Assembly: GCF_035989885.1 (NCBI RefSeq) | Contig: NZ_CP108518.1 | Location: 2,794,501 to 2,858,500 of the forward strand | Length of the DNA: 64,000 bases | DNA from: Streptomyces sp. NBC_01232 | GTDB lineage: Bacteria > Actinomycetota > Actinomycetes > Streptomycetales > Streptomycetaceae | Reading direction: 5' to 3' | In this document: positions 34,151 to 44,279 of the stretch, in pieces | Position numbering within the stretch: the stretch's first letter is position 1 | How the letters are laid out: the number at the start of each line of letters is the position of its first letter | Notes under the pieces: model-generated | Databases searched by the model: none | Told to the model about the DNA's origin: nothing | Seen by the model: the letters and a program-made list of their open reading frames with translations, nothing else | Translations under genes and position numbers: made by a program

Positions 34151-34585
34151 TCAGCGCGCCCCGTCGCCGCCGGTGAGGGCGGCGTCGACGGGGGCGGTGA
34201 CCGGCACCGCGACGGGCGCGGTGAGGGCCGCGGTGAGGGCCGCGGTGAGGGGCGGCCGCAGCTCGGGCCGGTCGAGGACCTCCACGAACATGATCCGTCC
34301 GTGGACGACGTCGAGGATCAGGTACCCGCGGTCCGGGAGGAGCGGCACGTTGCGGTGGCCCGGACCGAAGGGAGTCCCCGGCGGGTGGGGTTCGGTGCGG
34401 AAGCTCTGGCAGAAGTCGTCGCCGCAGCCGCAGTCCGCGACGATGCGGAGATCGTGGGCGCAGATGGCGAGTTCACGTTCGCCCTCCTCCTCCAGCAGCC
34501 GCACGAGTTCGGCCGCCAGAACGGGGAGGACGTCACGTACGAGGGGCGCTGCGTCGTCCTGTTCCACGGGGTTTTCCTGTTCCAC
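34151..34585 (-). CDS. Hypothetical protein with a Cys-rich CGCGxxxC motif
   Basis: 144 aa from the GTG at 34585 (a second GTG at 34567 and an ATG at 34651 are alternatives; no strong ribosome site decides). An N-terminal helix (LPVLAAELVRLLEEEGERELA) is followed by a short core, IVADCGCGDDFCQSF, with three cysteines in a DCGCGxxxC pattern that could bind zinc or another metal, then RGYLILDVVHGRIMFVEVLDRPEL. The last 35 residues are low-complexity Ala/Thr/Val repeats from GGCGGTGAG-type DNA repeats. I do not recognise the family. Expressed in the same direction as nasA but placed upstream of it. Confidence 0.65.
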   Translation of the reverse strand: MEQENPVEQDDAAPLVRDVLPVLAAELVRLLEEEGERELAICAHDLRIVADCGCGDDFCQSFRTEPHPPGTPFGPGHRNVPLLPDRGYLILDVVHGRIMFVEVLDRPELRPPLTAALTAALTAPVAVPVTAPVDAALTGGDGAR

Positions 34586-34661
34586 AGGCCGGACCGTAAC
34601 GCGGCGCCCCGTCGGCGGCACGCGACTATCGGGCCGCCCCGCGCCGGGCACCGGGCGGGGA

Positions 34662-35477
<816 letters not shown>

Positions 35478-35501
35478 CTAATCAGCATAACCGGCGGGGC
35501 G

Positions 35502-36209
35502 TCAGTCTGCCAGAGCGGCCAGGGCCTGCGACACCCCCTCCTCCTTCGGTCCCAGGAAGTGCGGGGCGGGCTTGAAGACCGCGTCCAGCGCCGCCTTGCC
35601 CGCCGCGAAGACCTCGCGGGTCTCGCCGTAGTACCAGGTGGCGTCGTGCACGTCGGCCACCCCGACGCCGTACGAGTCCAGCCCGGCCGCCTGGCACAGG
35701 GCGACGGCCCGGCGGATGTGGAAGCCCTGGGTGACCAGCACCGCCCGCTCCACGCCGAAGATCTCCTTGGCCCGCACGCAGGAGTCCCAGGTGTCGAAGC
35801 CCGCGTAGTCGCTGACGATCCGCCGGTCCGGCACCCCGTGCGCGGTGAGGTACGTCCGCATCGCGTCGGGCTCGTCGTACTCCCTGCGGCTGTTGTCCCC
35901 GGTGACCAGCACGACCTTGACCTTGCCGGTGCGGTACAGCTCGGCGGCGGCGTCGAGCCGGTCGGCCAGGTAGGGAGTGGGCTGCCCGCGCCACAGGCCC
36001 GCACCGAACACCACGGCCACCTCGGCGGCAGGCGCGTCGGCCGTGGACCGGAGCCGGTCGGCCGCCACCGCGTGCATCCACGCCGACGGCAGCAGGGCCA
36101 GCACGCAGGCCGCCATGAAGGTCTGCACCGCCAGCCGCCGGGTCCGTACGCTGCGCAGCGCCGCCACCGCCCGGCTCCACTCGACTCTCGGCAGGCGCGG
36201 TCCGCGCAT
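35502..36209 (-). CDS. DUF218/YdcF-SanA-like membrane-anchored protein
   Basis: 235 aa. A single N-terminal membrane helix (AVQTFMAACVLALLPSAWM, about residues 26-45) anchors an extracytoplasmic DUF218 domain. AAEVAVVFGAGLWRGQPTPYL, VLVTGDNSRREYDEP, DYAGFDTWDSCVRAKEIFG and RAVLVTQGFHIRRAVAL (each family block) are clear. Relatives such as SanA affect vancomycin sensitivity and envelope barrier function; the reaction is unknown. It runs toward the SDR gene and is divergent from the siroheme chelatase region. Confidence 0.87.
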   Translation of the reverse strand: MRGPRLPRVEWSRAVAALRSVRTRRLAVQTFMAACVLALLPSAWMHAVAADRLRSTADAPAAEVAVVFGAGLWRGQPTPYLADRLDAAAELYRTGKVKVVLVTGDNSRREYDEPDAMRTYLTAHGVPDRRIVSDYAGFDTWDSCVRAKEIFGVERAVLVTQGFHIRRAVALCQAAGLDSYGVGVADVHDATWYYGETREVFAAGKAALDAVFKPAPHFLGPKEEGVSQALAALAD

Positions 36210-36453
36210 CGTCCATCCCCTGGTGTCTCGGCTGCTGGTCCGCTGGTCAGGACGCACGCGGGGGCCGCGCGGTTCACCCGGCCCCGCTCCGCGGCCCGCC
36301 TCCCGGCGCCCCGCGCCCCGGCCCGCACCCCTGCCACGCGCCCCGCTCGCCGCACCCGCTCCGACCATCGCGCCGGCCGCCCTGTGAGGACACGGCAAAC
36401 ACCCGTCATCCCGGCGCAACGCACCGGCAACCTCCGGCGCGGAGGATCGGTTC

Positions 36454-36714
36454 ATGACGGAGTCGGTGCACCCTCCCGAGTTTCCCGCCCTCCCCTTCGA
36501 CAGTACGGCCGAGCTCCTCGGCCGCATCACCCTCCAGCTGGGCACCCAGCTCAGCGGCCTGCGCCGACCCGGAGACCGCCCATGCACCCCACCCTCGTCG
36601 CCGTGGCCCACGGCAGCCGTGACCCGCGCGCCCTGCACACCGCCCACGCCCTCCTCGAACGGGTCCGCGAGCTCCGCCCCCGGCTCGACGTCCGGCTCGG
36701 TCACATCGAGCTGA
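36454..36714 (+). CDS. Possible small ORF overlapping the CbiX gene
   Basis: 86 codons. The ATG at 36454 has a perfect GGAGG 8 nt upstream, better than many real genes here. The first 45 residues (ending QLGTQLSGLRRPGDR) look protein-like, but after about codon 43 it runs in another frame under the chelatase gene and becomes Pro/Ser/Thr-rich. It may be a short leader peptide coupled to the chelatase, or an older gene whose stop was lost. Function unknown. Confidence 0.35.
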   Translation: MTESVHPPEFPALPFDSTAELLGRITLQLGTQLSGLRRPGDRPCTPPSSPWPTAAVTRAPCTPPTPSSNGSASSAPGSTSGSVTSS

Positions 36715-37307
36715 ACGAGCCGCTGCTCGACGACACCCTGAACGGGCTGTCCGGCTCGGCCGTCCTCGTCCCGCTGCTCCTCGGCCGCGGGTACCACGTC
36801 AAGCGCGACCTGCCCGAGGCCGCCGCCCGGGCCTCCCACCTGCTCACCCGCATCGCCGCCCCGCTGGGACCGCATCCGCTGCTCGTCGAGGCCCTGTACG
36901 AGCGGCTCCTGGAGGCCGGCTGGACCCCGGCCCCCGGCTCGGCCGTCGTGCTGGCCGCCGCCGGCTCCCGCGACCCCGACTCCGCGGCCGACACCCGCCG
37001 CACCGCCGACCTGCTCTCCGAACGCCTCGGCGGCGTCCCGGTGACCCCCGCCTACGCCTCCGCCGCCGCGCCGACCGCCCCCGAGGCGGTCCGGGCCCTC
37101 GCCGCCCGCGGTCACCACCGGATCGCCGTGGCCTCGTACTTCGCCGCTCCCGGCCGGTTCGCCACCCAGACCGCAGCGGCCGCGCCCGGCCTCGCCGCCG
37201 CCCCGCTGGGCGACCACCCGGCCCTGGCCCGGCTGCTGCTGCACCGCTACGACGAGGCCCGCGCCCTGCCCCTCGGCCGGGTGCGGCCGGAACTCGTCTC
37301 CGCCTGA
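36582..37307 (+). CDS. Sirohydrochlorin chelatase-like protein (CbiX/SirB family)
   Basis: 241 aa with two CbiX-type halves. The first starts PTLVAVAHGSRDPRA, giving the metal-binding His, and contains LVPLLLGRGYHVKRDLPEA with the second His. The second half repeats it as AVVLAAAGSRDPDSA and IAVASYFAAPGRFATQ. Inserts Fe (siroheme) or Co (cobalamin) into sirohydrochlorin. In this neighbourhood siroheme is the better guess, because NirB, encoded 12 kb downstream, needs it. The ATG has GGAG 7 nt upstream. Confidence 0.87.
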   Translation: MHPTLVAVAHGSRDPRALHTAHALLERVRELRPRLDVRLGHIELNEPLLDDTLNGLSGSAVLVPLLLGRGYHVKRDLPEAAARASHLLTRIAAPLGPHPLLVEALYERLLEAGWTPAPGSAVVLAAAGSRDPDSAADTRRTADLLSERLGGVPVTPAYASAAAPTAPEAVRALAARGHHRIAVASYFAAPGRFATQTAAAAPGLAAAPLGDHPALARLLLHRYDEARALPLGRVRPELVSA

Positions 37308-37343
37308 TCCCGGTTTGTCAGTTGTTCCGGTTACCGTCTCTGC

Positions 37344-38678
37344 ATGGAAGGCATGAAAGGCACCGCGCACGCCCCGGCAGACGATCTCGACACCCTCTAC
37401 GACGCGGCCGACACCGAACGCTGGGCCGCCGAGCCCGACAAACGGCCCGGCCGGACCGCCTTCCAGCGCGACCGCGCCCGAGTGCTGCACTCCGCCGCGC
37501 TGCGCCGCCTCGCCGGGAAGACCCAGGTCGTCACCCCCGGCAGCCGTTCGTACGACTGGGACGCGAGCCCCCGTACCCGCCTGACCCACTCCCTGGAGTG
37601 CGCCCAGGTCGGGCGGGAGCTCGGCGCCGCGCTCGGCTGCGACCCCGACCTCGTCGAAGCCGCCTGCCTCTCCCACGACATGGGCCACCCGCCCTTCGGC
37701 CACAACGGCGAGGAGGCGCTCAACGAGTTCGCCAAGGACTGCGGCGGCTTCGAGGGCAACGCCCAGTCGCTGCGCCTGCTGACCCGTCTGGAGCCCAAGC
37801 GGTTCGTGCCCGACCCGGCGGGCGGCGAACCCGTCAGCGTCGGCCTCAACCTCACCCGGGCCTGCCTGGACGCCGCCACCAAGTACCCGTGGGCGCGCGG
37901 GGACCACCCCACCGACCCCGGCTCGGTGAAGTTCGGAGCGTACGAGGACGACCTGCCCGTCTTCGCCTGGCTGCGCCGCGGCGCGCCCGCGGACCGCAAG
38001 TGCTTCGAGGCCCAGGTCATGGACTGGGCCGACGATGTCGCGTACTCCGTGCATGACTTCGAGGACGGCCTGCACGCCGGCCACCTCGACCCCAACCTCC
38101 TGTTCTCCGAGCCCGAGCGCACGGCGATCTGGCAGGTCGCCATCGGCCGGTACGTCCCCGCCGACACCGCTCCCGATGAGCTGCGGGCCGCCCTCGACCG
38201 CCTGATGGAGCAGGAGTGGTGGCCCCACGGGTACGACGGTTCGGCCGTCGCCCAGGCCCGGCTGAAGGACGCCACGAGCCAGCTGATCGGCAGGTTCTGC
38301 CTGGCCGCCGAGGGGGCCACCCGCGAGGCGTACGGCTCCGGCCGCCTCACCCGGTACGGTGCCGAACTGATGATCCCGCGCGATGCGCGCAACGAGTGCG
38401 CGGTGCTCAAGGCGGTCGCCGACCTGTACGTCATGCAGCGCGACGAGCAGGAACGGATCCGCGCCGACCAGCGCATCGTCCTGGCCGAACTCGCGGAGGC
38501 ACTCAGCGCCCGTGCCCCGGAGGGGCTGGACCCGCAGTTCCGGGCGATCTTCGACGCCGCCCCCGACGACCGGGCCAGGAAAAGGGCGGTCATCGACCAG
38601 ATCGCGTGCCTCACCGACGCATCCGCCCGTTCCCTTCACGCACGCCTCACCCGGCGCGGCCGACGCGCCGAAAGGTGA
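37344..38678 (+). CDS. dgt: Deoxyguanosinetriphosphate triphosphohydrolase
   Basis: 444 aa HD-domain enzyme. [23 protein letters not shown] is the typical N-terminal block. [15 protein letters not shown] and [18 protein letters not shown] carry the metal-binding H...HD set, and the final D is in [18 protein letters not shown]. Hydrolyses dGTP, and probably other dNTPs, to the nucleoside and triphosphate, helping control nucleotide pools. Placed before dnaG, as in many actinobacteria, separated by one flavoprotein gene. Confidence 0.92.
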   Translation: MEGMKGTAHAPADDLDTLYDAADTERWAAEPDKRPGRTAFQRDRARVLHSAALRRLAGKTQVVTPGSRSYDWDASPRTRLTHSLECAQVGRELGAALGCDPDLVEAACLSHDMGHPPFGHNGEEALNEFAKDCGGFEGNAQSLRLLTRLEPKRFVPDPAGGEPVSVGLNLTRACLDAATKYPWARGDHPTDPGSVKFGAYEDDLPVFAWLRRGAPADRKCFEAQVMDWADDVAYSVHDFEDGLHAGHLDPNLLFSEPERTAIWQVAIGRYVPADTAPDELRAALDRLMEQEWWPHGYDGSAVAQARLKDATSQLIGRFCLAAEGATREAYGSGRLTRYGAELMIPRDARNECAVLKAVADLYVMQRDEQERIRADQRIVLAELAEALSARAPEGLDPQFRAIFDAAPDDRARKRAVIDQIACLTDASARSLHARLTRRGRRAER

Positions 38679-38771
38679 GCTGATCGAGCCACTCCCCCTT
38701 CACGCGGCAGGCTCGGTGCGGGACGCTCGCATGTGGTCGCATGTGGCGGAGAGGTTATGAGGAGGCATCAG

Positions 38772-40046
38772 GTGGTCGACGCACACCGGACATTCGTCAT
38801 CGTCGGCGCAGGGCTCGCCGGAGCAAAGGCGGCCGAAACGCTGAGGTCCGAGGGGTTCACGGGGCGGGTGATCCTGATCGGCGACGAGCGCGACCATCCC
38901 TATGAACGCCCCCCGCTGTCCAAGGGCTACCTGTCGGGCAAGGACGACCGGGAGAGCGTCTTCGTCCACGAGCCGTCCTGGTACGCGGCCGCCGACGTCG
39001 AGCTGCACCTCGGCCAGCCCGCGGTCCACCTCGACCGGGCCGCCAAGAAGGTCGTCCTCGGCGACGGCACGGTCCTGCACTACGACAAGCTGCTGCTGGC
39101 CACCGGCGCCGAGCCCCGCCGGCTGGACGTACCCGGCACCGGCCTGGTGGGGGTGCACCACCTGCGGCGCCTCGCGCACGCCGAGCGGCTCAAGGGCGTC
39201 CTGGCCGGACTCGGCCGGGACAACGGCCACCTGCTGATCGCCGGCGCCGGCTGGATCGGCCTGGAAGTGGCCGCCGCGGCCCGCGGCTACGGCGCCGAGG
39301 TCACCGTCGTCGAGCCGGAGGCCACCCCGCTGCACGCGGTCCTCGGCCCGGAGATCGGCCGGCTCTTCGCGGACCTGCACGCCGATCACGGGGTGCGGTT
39401 CCACTTCGGGGCGCGGCTGACCGAGATCGTGGGCCACGACGGCATGGTGCTGGCCGCCCGTACGGACGACGGGGAGGAACACCCGGCGCACGCGGTGCTC
39501 GCCGCGATCGGTGCCGCGCCGCGGACCGCGCTCGCCGAGACGGCCGGGCTCGCCCTGGTGGACCGGGAGCACGGCGGCGGGATCGCGGTGGACTCCTCCC
39601 TGCGCACCTCCGATCCGGACGTGTACGCGGTCGGGGACGTGGCCGCCGCCCACCACCCGGTGCTCGGAACCCGGCTGCGGGTCGAGCACTGGGCCAACGC
39701 GCTCAACGGCGGCCCGGCCGCGGCGCGGGCCATGCTGGGCCAGGAGGTCGGCTACGACCGGGTGCCGTACTTCTTCTCGGACCAGTACGACGTGGGCCTG
39801 GAGTACTCCGGGTACGCGCCGCCCGGCGGCTACGACCAGGTGCTGATCCGCGGGGACGTGGCCAAGCGGGAGTTCGTCGCCTTCTGGCTGTCCGACGGGC
39901 GGGTGCTGGCCGGGATGAACGTGAACGTGTGGGACGTCACCGCTCACATCCAGGCTCTGATCAGGTCAAAGGCGCCCGTCAACCGCGAGGCACTGGCGGA
40001 CCCGTCCATTCCGCTGGAGTCCCTGGTGCGGGCCGAGGGGGCCTGA
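38772..40046 (+). CDS. FAD-dependent ferredoxin/rubredoxin reductase-like protein
   Basis: 424 aa. FAD motif FVIVGAGLAGAKAAETL, with RPPLSKGYL typical of putidaredoxin-reductase relatives. NAD motif LLIAGAGWIGLEVAAAA, and DVYAVGDVAAAHHP as the second FAD loop. A C-terminal Reductase_C domain (VEHWANALNGGPAAARAMLG, YFFSDQYDVGLEYSG) is complete. Passes electrons from NAD(P)H to a ferredoxin, perhaps serving a P450 encoded elsewhere. GTG at 38772 is preferred because GGAGG lies 6 nt upstream; an upstream ATG at 38757 overlaps that site. Confidence 0.88.
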   Translation: MVDAHRTFVIVGAGLAGAKAAETLRSEGFTGRVILIGDERDHPYERPPLSKGYLSGKDDRESVFVHEPSWYAAADVELHLGQPAVHLDRAAKKVVLGDGTVLHYDKLLLATGAEPRRLDVPGTGLVGVHHLRRLAHAERLKGVLAGLGRDNGHLLIAGAGWIGLEVAAAARGYGAEVTVVEPEATPLHAVLGPEIGRLFADLHADHGVRFHFGARLTEIVGHDGMVLAARTDDGEEHPAHAVLAAIGAAPRTALAETAGLALVDREHGGGIAVDSSLRTSDPDVYAVGDVAAAHHPVLGTRLRVEHWANALNGGPAAARAMLGQEVGYDRVPYFFSDQYDVGLEYSGYAPPGGYDQVLIRGDVAKREFVAFWLSDGRVLAGMNVNVWDVTAHIQALIRSKAPVNREALADPSIPLESLVRAEGA

Positions 40047-40080
40047 CAGCTTTGCCGTCGCCCGGCCGTAGACTTCACGG

Positions 40081-42009
40081 GTGGCAGGACGGATCAACGA
40101 CGACGACGTGAAGGCGGTACGGGACGCGGTCCCGATCGACGCCGTGGTCTCCGACTACCTCCAGCTGCGCAACGCGGGCGGCGGCAACCTCAAGGGCCTG
40201 TGCCCCTTCCACGACGAGAAGTCCCCTTCCTTCCAGGTCAGCCCCAGCAAGGGGCTCTACCACTGCTTCGGCTGCCAGGCGGGCGGGGACACCCTCGACT
40301 TCGTCATGAAGATCGATCACCTCTCCTTCTCTGAGGCGGTCGAGCGCCTGGCCGGCCTGGCCGGAATCACCCTGCGGTACGAGGAGGGCGGCTACACCGC
40401 CGGCACCAGCGGCCGCGGTGAGCGGATCCGGCTGGTCGAGGCGCACAAGGCCGCCGCCCAGTTCTACGTCGACCAGCTGGACGGCCCCGAGGCGGAGATC
40501 GGCCGCAAGTTCCTGGCGGAGCGCGGCTTCGACCAGGCCGCGGCCGCCCACTTCAGCGTGGGCTACAGCCCGGCCGGATGGGACCACCTGACCCGCTTCC
40601 TGCGCGGCAAGGGCTTCACCGACAAAGAACTGATCACCTCCGGGCTCGCCCAGGACAGCCGCAGCGGCAAGCCCATCGACCGCTTCCGCGGCCGCCTGAT
40701 GTGGCCGATCCGCGACATCAGCGGCGAGGTGGTCGGCTTCGGCGCGCGCAAGCTGCGCGACGACGACAACGGGCCGAAGTACCTGAACACCCCCGAGACG
40801 GCGATCTACAAGAAGTCCCAGGTCCTGTACGGCATCGACCTGGCGAAGAAGGAGATCGCGAAGACCTCCCGGGCCGTCGTCGTCGAGGGCTACACGGACG
40901 TGATGGCCTGCCACATGGCCGGGGTCACCACCGCGATCGCGACCTGCGGCACGGCCTTCGGCGGGGACCACATCAAGATCCTGCGCCGGCTGCTGATGGA
41001 CAACGCCACCGCCGAGGTGATCTTCACCTTCGACGGCGACGCGGCCGGCCAGAAGGCCGCCCTGCGGGCCTTCGAGGACGACCAGAAGTTCGCCGCGGAG
41101 ACCTCGATCACCATCGCCCCCGGCGGGATGGACCCCTGCGACCTGCGCCTCGCGCAGGGCGACGCGGCCGTGGCCGGCCTGGTCGAGGCCCGCACACCGC
41201 TGTTCGAGTTCGCCCTGCGGCACATCGTGGCCCGGCACAACCTGGAGAACCCGGCGGGCCGGGCGGCCGCGCTGGACGAGGCCGCGCCCGTCGTCGCCAA
41301 CATCAAGAACATCGCGATCCAGCACGAGTCGGCGGTCCAGCTGGCCGGCATGCTGGGCATCCGCGACGAGCAGTTCGTGGTCAAGCGGGTCGCACAGCTG
41401 GCCCGCTGGGCCCGCGAGCGCGGTCAGGGCGACGGCCCGCAGGGCGGCCGGCCCGGCGGGGACCGGCAGCGTGGCCGCCAGTCCTCCTACGAGGCCACCC
41501 CCGCGCCCGCCGCCCAGCCGGCCGGCGGTCCCGCGCTCAACCTGCGCAGCCCGGCCCACCGCACCGAGCGCGAGCTGCTGAAGCTCGCCCTGCAGCGGCC
41601 GGCCCTGGTCTCCCCCGCCTTCGACGCCTACGGGATGGACGAGTTCACCGCCCCGCCCTACGCGGCCGTGCGCCAGGCGATCCTGGACGCGGGCGGCGCC
41701 TCCCTCGGCACGGACGACTACCTGGCCCGCGTCCGCGAGGCCGCCCCGAACGACACCGTCCGCGCCCTCGTCACGGAGCTCGCCGTCGAGGCCATCCACG
41801 CGAAGACGGTGGACGAGATCTACGCCGGTGTCCAGCTGGTCCAGGTGCGGCTGCGCGCCGTCGACCGGCGGGTCCACGAGATCCAGGGCACGCTGTCGCG
41901 GCTGGGCCCGCAGGCGCCGCCGGAACAACTGGCCGCCGTGCAGGAGGAGCTGTGGGTGCTCCAGCAGTACGGCCAGCGGCTGCGCAACCGCGGCGCCGAG
42001 GGGCTGTAG
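40081..42009 (+). CDS. dnaG: DNA primase
   Basis: 642 aa. The zinc ribbon is Cys41-His44-Cys62-Cys65 ([11 protein letters not shown] ... YHCFGC). The RNA polymerase core with its TOPRIM region follows ([30 protein letters not shown]), and a C-terminal helicase-binding domain starts after a Gly/Arg/Gln-rich linker at about 445-490. Makes RNA primers at the replication fork. GTG start. Length and order match actinobacterial DnaG, and the gene is a good synteny anchor with hrdA and dgt. Confidence 0.97.
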   Translation: MAGRINDDDVKAVRDAVPIDAVVSDYLQLRNAGGGNLKGLCPFHDEKSPSFQVSPSKGLYHCFGCQAGGDTLDFVMKIDHLSFSEAVERLAGLAGITLRYEEGGYTAGTSGRGERIRLVEAHKAAAQFYVDQLDGPEAEIGRKFLAERGFDQAAAAHFSVGYSPAGWDHLTRFLRGKGFTDKELITSGLAQDSRSGKPIDRFRGRLMWPIRDISGEVVGFGARKLRDDDNGPKYLNTPETAIYKKSQVLYGIDLAKKEIAKTSRAVVVEGYTDVMACHMAGVTTAIATCGTAFGGDHIKILRRLLMDNATAEVIFTFDGDAAGQKAALRAFEDDQKFAAETSITIAPGGMDPCDLRLAQGDAAVAGLVEARTPLFEFALRHIVARHNLENPAGRAAALDEAAPVVANIKNIAIQHESAVQLAGMLGIRDEQFVVKRVAQLARWARERGQGDGPQGGRPGGDRQRGRQSSYEATPAPAAQPAGGPALNLRSPAHRTERELLKLALQRPALVSPAFDAYGMDEFTAPPYAAVRQAILDAGGASLGTDDYLARVREAAPNDTVRALVTELAVEAIHAKTVDEIYAGVQLVQVRLRAVDRRVHEIQGTLSRLGPQAPPEQLAAVQEELWVLQQYGQRLRNRGAEGL

Positions 42010-42041
42010 CCGCCGCTTCCGGCGCTGCCACCGCGCTCCGC

Positions 42042-42077
42042 GATCGGCTCCGTGATCGGCTCCGTGATCGGCTCCGC
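42042..42077. repeat. Three tandem 12-bp repeats
   Basis: Three copies of GATCGGCTCCGT (last copy ends GC) fill the gap between convergent dnaG and the cyclotransferase gene. The third ends in the first base of the cyclotransferase stop. Confidence 0.9.
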
Positions 42078-42523
42078 TACCGGCGCCGGAACCAGTCGCC
42101 GCCCGGTATCTCGGTGCCCGATTCCCGCAGGTCCCGGGCGATCAGCGGGGACGCCAGGTAGACCCAGGCGCGGACGGTGGTGCCGTCGGGGCGCAGGGCC
42201 GGGCGGGCGATCCGGTCGTAGATGTTCCCCGGGCGGCCCGGACCCCCGTACTCCTCCAGCTGGTCCAGCGCGGCCAGCAGCTTCCCGTACGCCCCCGGCG
42301 CCGCCGTGATCAGCTCGCCGACGACCGCCGTGCCCGGGCGGTGGACCGCGTACGGGTATCCGGGGCCGTCGTACAGCGCCGCGTCCGGGAGGACGGCGGG
42401 CTCCTCCGCGGCCGTGCGGCCGCGCAGGAACAGGTCGTGGTTGACCTCCCCCGGGCGCAGGGTCCCGTAGACGAAGAACGGGAGCGGATCGCTCAGCTCC
42501 GGTAGCCGTTCGGCCGATGTCAC
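42077..42523 (-). CDS. Gamma-glutamylcyclotransferase-like (GGCT/AIG2) protein
   Basis: 148 aa. The family signature FFVYGTLRPGEVNHDLF (YGSLRxG-like substrate loop) is at the start, and the catalytic Glu is in LDQLEEYGG. VYLASPL is the closing strand. Members cleave gamma-glutamyl amino acids to 5-oxoproline or break down related amine conjugates. It could work on products of ligases like the YbdK protein, but the two are 32 kb apart. Converges with dnaG. Confidence 0.87.
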   Translation of the reverse strand: MTSAERLPELSDPLPFFVYGTLRPGEVNHDLFLRGRTAAEEPAVLPDAALYDGPGYPYAVHRPGTAVVGELITAAPGAYGKLLAALDQLEEYGGPGRPGNIYDRIARPALRPDGTTVRAWVYLASPLIARDLRESGTEIPGGDWFRRR

Positions 42524-42813
42524 GGGGCCCTCCCTCGGATGTGGCGCGGCGGTGCGCGGGCGGGCCGACCGTCCCGGCCTCCCCGCGCCCCACCACCGTA
42601 CGCACCGCTCCGCGGGGCTGGGACGCCCGTCCCGCCGCCGGCCGGGTCACCCGGACGGCACGGGCTGCCCGGATGGCCGGAAAACCCCGTCGACCTGCGG
42701 AAACGACCTGCGTCCAGGCCGGGCGGAGACATACCTGACGGGACATCAGCAGGCGCGCGGCGGGCGGGCCGGGTTTCCTCGGAATCACGACCCCGTGTCT
42801 CCAGGAGAGCCCC

Positions 42814-43356
42814 ATGCGCCGACGTACCGCACACGTGCTGACCGCGACCGCGCTGACCGCCGCCGCGTTCACCGGGCCGGTCGCCGGCGCGGTCGCCGCC
42901 GCGGAGCTCGGCATGGTGGGCTTCGCCCCCGGGGACTTCTCCCCGCTGGAGGTGTGGCCCAAGTCCGCCTCCCCCGGCGCCACCGTCACCGTGAACACCA
43001 CCGCCTGCGGCAGTGGCAGCCACGCGGACGGCGATGCCACGACGGTCGGCGGCGGCCGGTTCAAGCTGGTCCCGGGCACCCACAAGGAGGTGGTCGTGGG
43101 GCAGTTCCAGGTCGCCCACGGCACCCGTGCCGGGACCTACGGCATCGGCGCGACCTGCGCGAACGGCAAGTTCGCCACCGGCAACCTGGTCGTCACCGAG
43201 CGCGGCCCGCAGGGCCACGTCAACACCGGGGTGGGCGGTGGCACGACCACCACCACCGACCCCGCCAAGATCGCGGCGGGGGCGGCCGTTCTGGCCGCTG
43301 CCGCCGTCGGCGGTACCTGGCTCCTGCGTCGCCGGGCGAGCGGCACGCGGAGCTGA
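42814..43356 (+). CDS. Secreted protein with C-terminal membrane anchor, sortase partner
   Basis: 180 aa. A Sec signal (RRRTAHVLTATALTAAAFTG, cleavage near AVAAA at about 32) precedes a beta-rich core with two cysteines that can pair (TTACGSGSH and GATCANGKF). The C terminus has a Thr-rich spacer, a hydrophobic segment AAGAAVLAAAAVGGTWLL and RRR, the layout of a sortase substrate, but no LPxTG. GHVNTGVGGG just before the spacer may be the sorting or spacer motif. It lies 130 bp upstream of a class F sortase. Likely surface-displayed; ligand unknown. Confidence 0.82.
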   Translation: MRRRTAHVLTATALTAAAFTGPVAGAVAAAELGMVGFAPGDFSPLEVWPKSASPGATVTVNTTACGSGSHADGDATTVGGGRFKLVPGTHKEVVVGQFQVAHGTRAGTYGIGATCANGKFATGNLVVTERGPQGHVNTGVGGGTTTTTDPAKIAAGAAVLAAAAVGGTWLLRRRASGTRS

Positions 43357-43486
43357 CGGACGCCCACCGCGGCTCCGGCCGCGGTCCGACCGGTACCGTC
43401 CCCCGTCGCCCGCCCCGCGAGGTCCCCCCGTTCGCGGGGCCGGGCGACGGCCAGTCACCCCGAAACGGAGAACCGAGGGGGTACGC

Positions 43487-44215
43487 ATGGGTGGCGATTT
43501 CGGTGGCGCGCGGGGCCGCGACCGGCAGCCCCGGCCCGCGAACGGCGGCCGCCCCGGATCCGGAGCACACCCCCGGCAGGCGGCCGAGCGGGCCTCCCGC
43601 ACCCTCACCGCCCGCCACGGAGGACTCGTCGCACTCGCCGCCTGCGTCGGCATCTGGCTCGTGACCAGCGGCTCCCGCGAGCCCGTCGGGCCGCCGCTGC
43701 CCTCCCCCGCCGAGTCCCTGACCGCCGCCGGCGTGGTCGGCCCCGGTATCGCCCCGCTCCCCGGTTCACCGCCGGGCCGGATCCGGATCCCCTCCATCCG
43801 GGTCGACGCGCCGCTGACCGGGCTCGGACTCGACGCGCGCGGCAGCCTCGAAGTGCCCCCGCCCGACCGGCGCGACCTGGCCGGCTGGTACCGCGAGGGC
43901 ACCACCCCGGGCGCCACCGGCACCGCCGTCATCGCCGGACACGTGGACGACGCCGCCGGGCCGGGGGTCTTCTACCACCTGGGCGCGCTGCGCCGCGGGG
44001 CCTCCATCGAGATCCCGCGCGCGGACGGCCGTACTGCGGTGTTCACGGTCCACGCGGTCGAGGTCTACGACGCCAAGGCCTTCCCCGACACCCGCGTGTA
44101 CGGGCCTTCGGCGCGCGCCGAGCTGCGGGTGATCACCTGCGGCGGCGGCTTCTCACCGCGCACGGGCTACCGGGGGAACGTGGTCGTCTTCGCGCACCTC
44201 ACCGGGACGTACTAG
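43487..44215 (+). CDS. Class F (actinobacterial) sortase
   Basis: 242 aa. One membrane helix (GGLVALAACVGIWLVTSG, about 47-65) and a sortase fold. The catalytic triad is His152 in VIAGHVDD, Cys218 in VITCGGG, and Arg225 or Arg229 in FSPRTGYRG. It would cut and attach surface proteins, most plausibly the neighbouring anchored protein. ATG start with GAGGGG upstream. The long proline-rich segment between helix and catalytic domain fits crossing the thick wall. Confidence 0.9.
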   Translation: MGGDFGGARGRDRQPRPANGGRPGSGAHPRQAAERASRTLTARHGGLVALAACVGIWLVTSGSREPVGPPLPSPAESLTAAGVVGPGIAPLPGSPPGRIRIPSIRVDAPLTGLGLDARGSLEVPPPDRRDLAGWYREGTTPGATGTAVIAGHVDDAAGPGVFYHLGALRRGASIEIPRADGRTAVFTVHAVEVYDAKAFPDTRVYGPSARAELRVITCGGGFSPRTGYRGNVVVFAHLTGTY

Positions 44216-44279
44216 CGGCCGCTCGAAGGGCTGCACCAAGGGGCGCTCGAAGGACTGCTCACCGCGGTACCCGGAGGGG

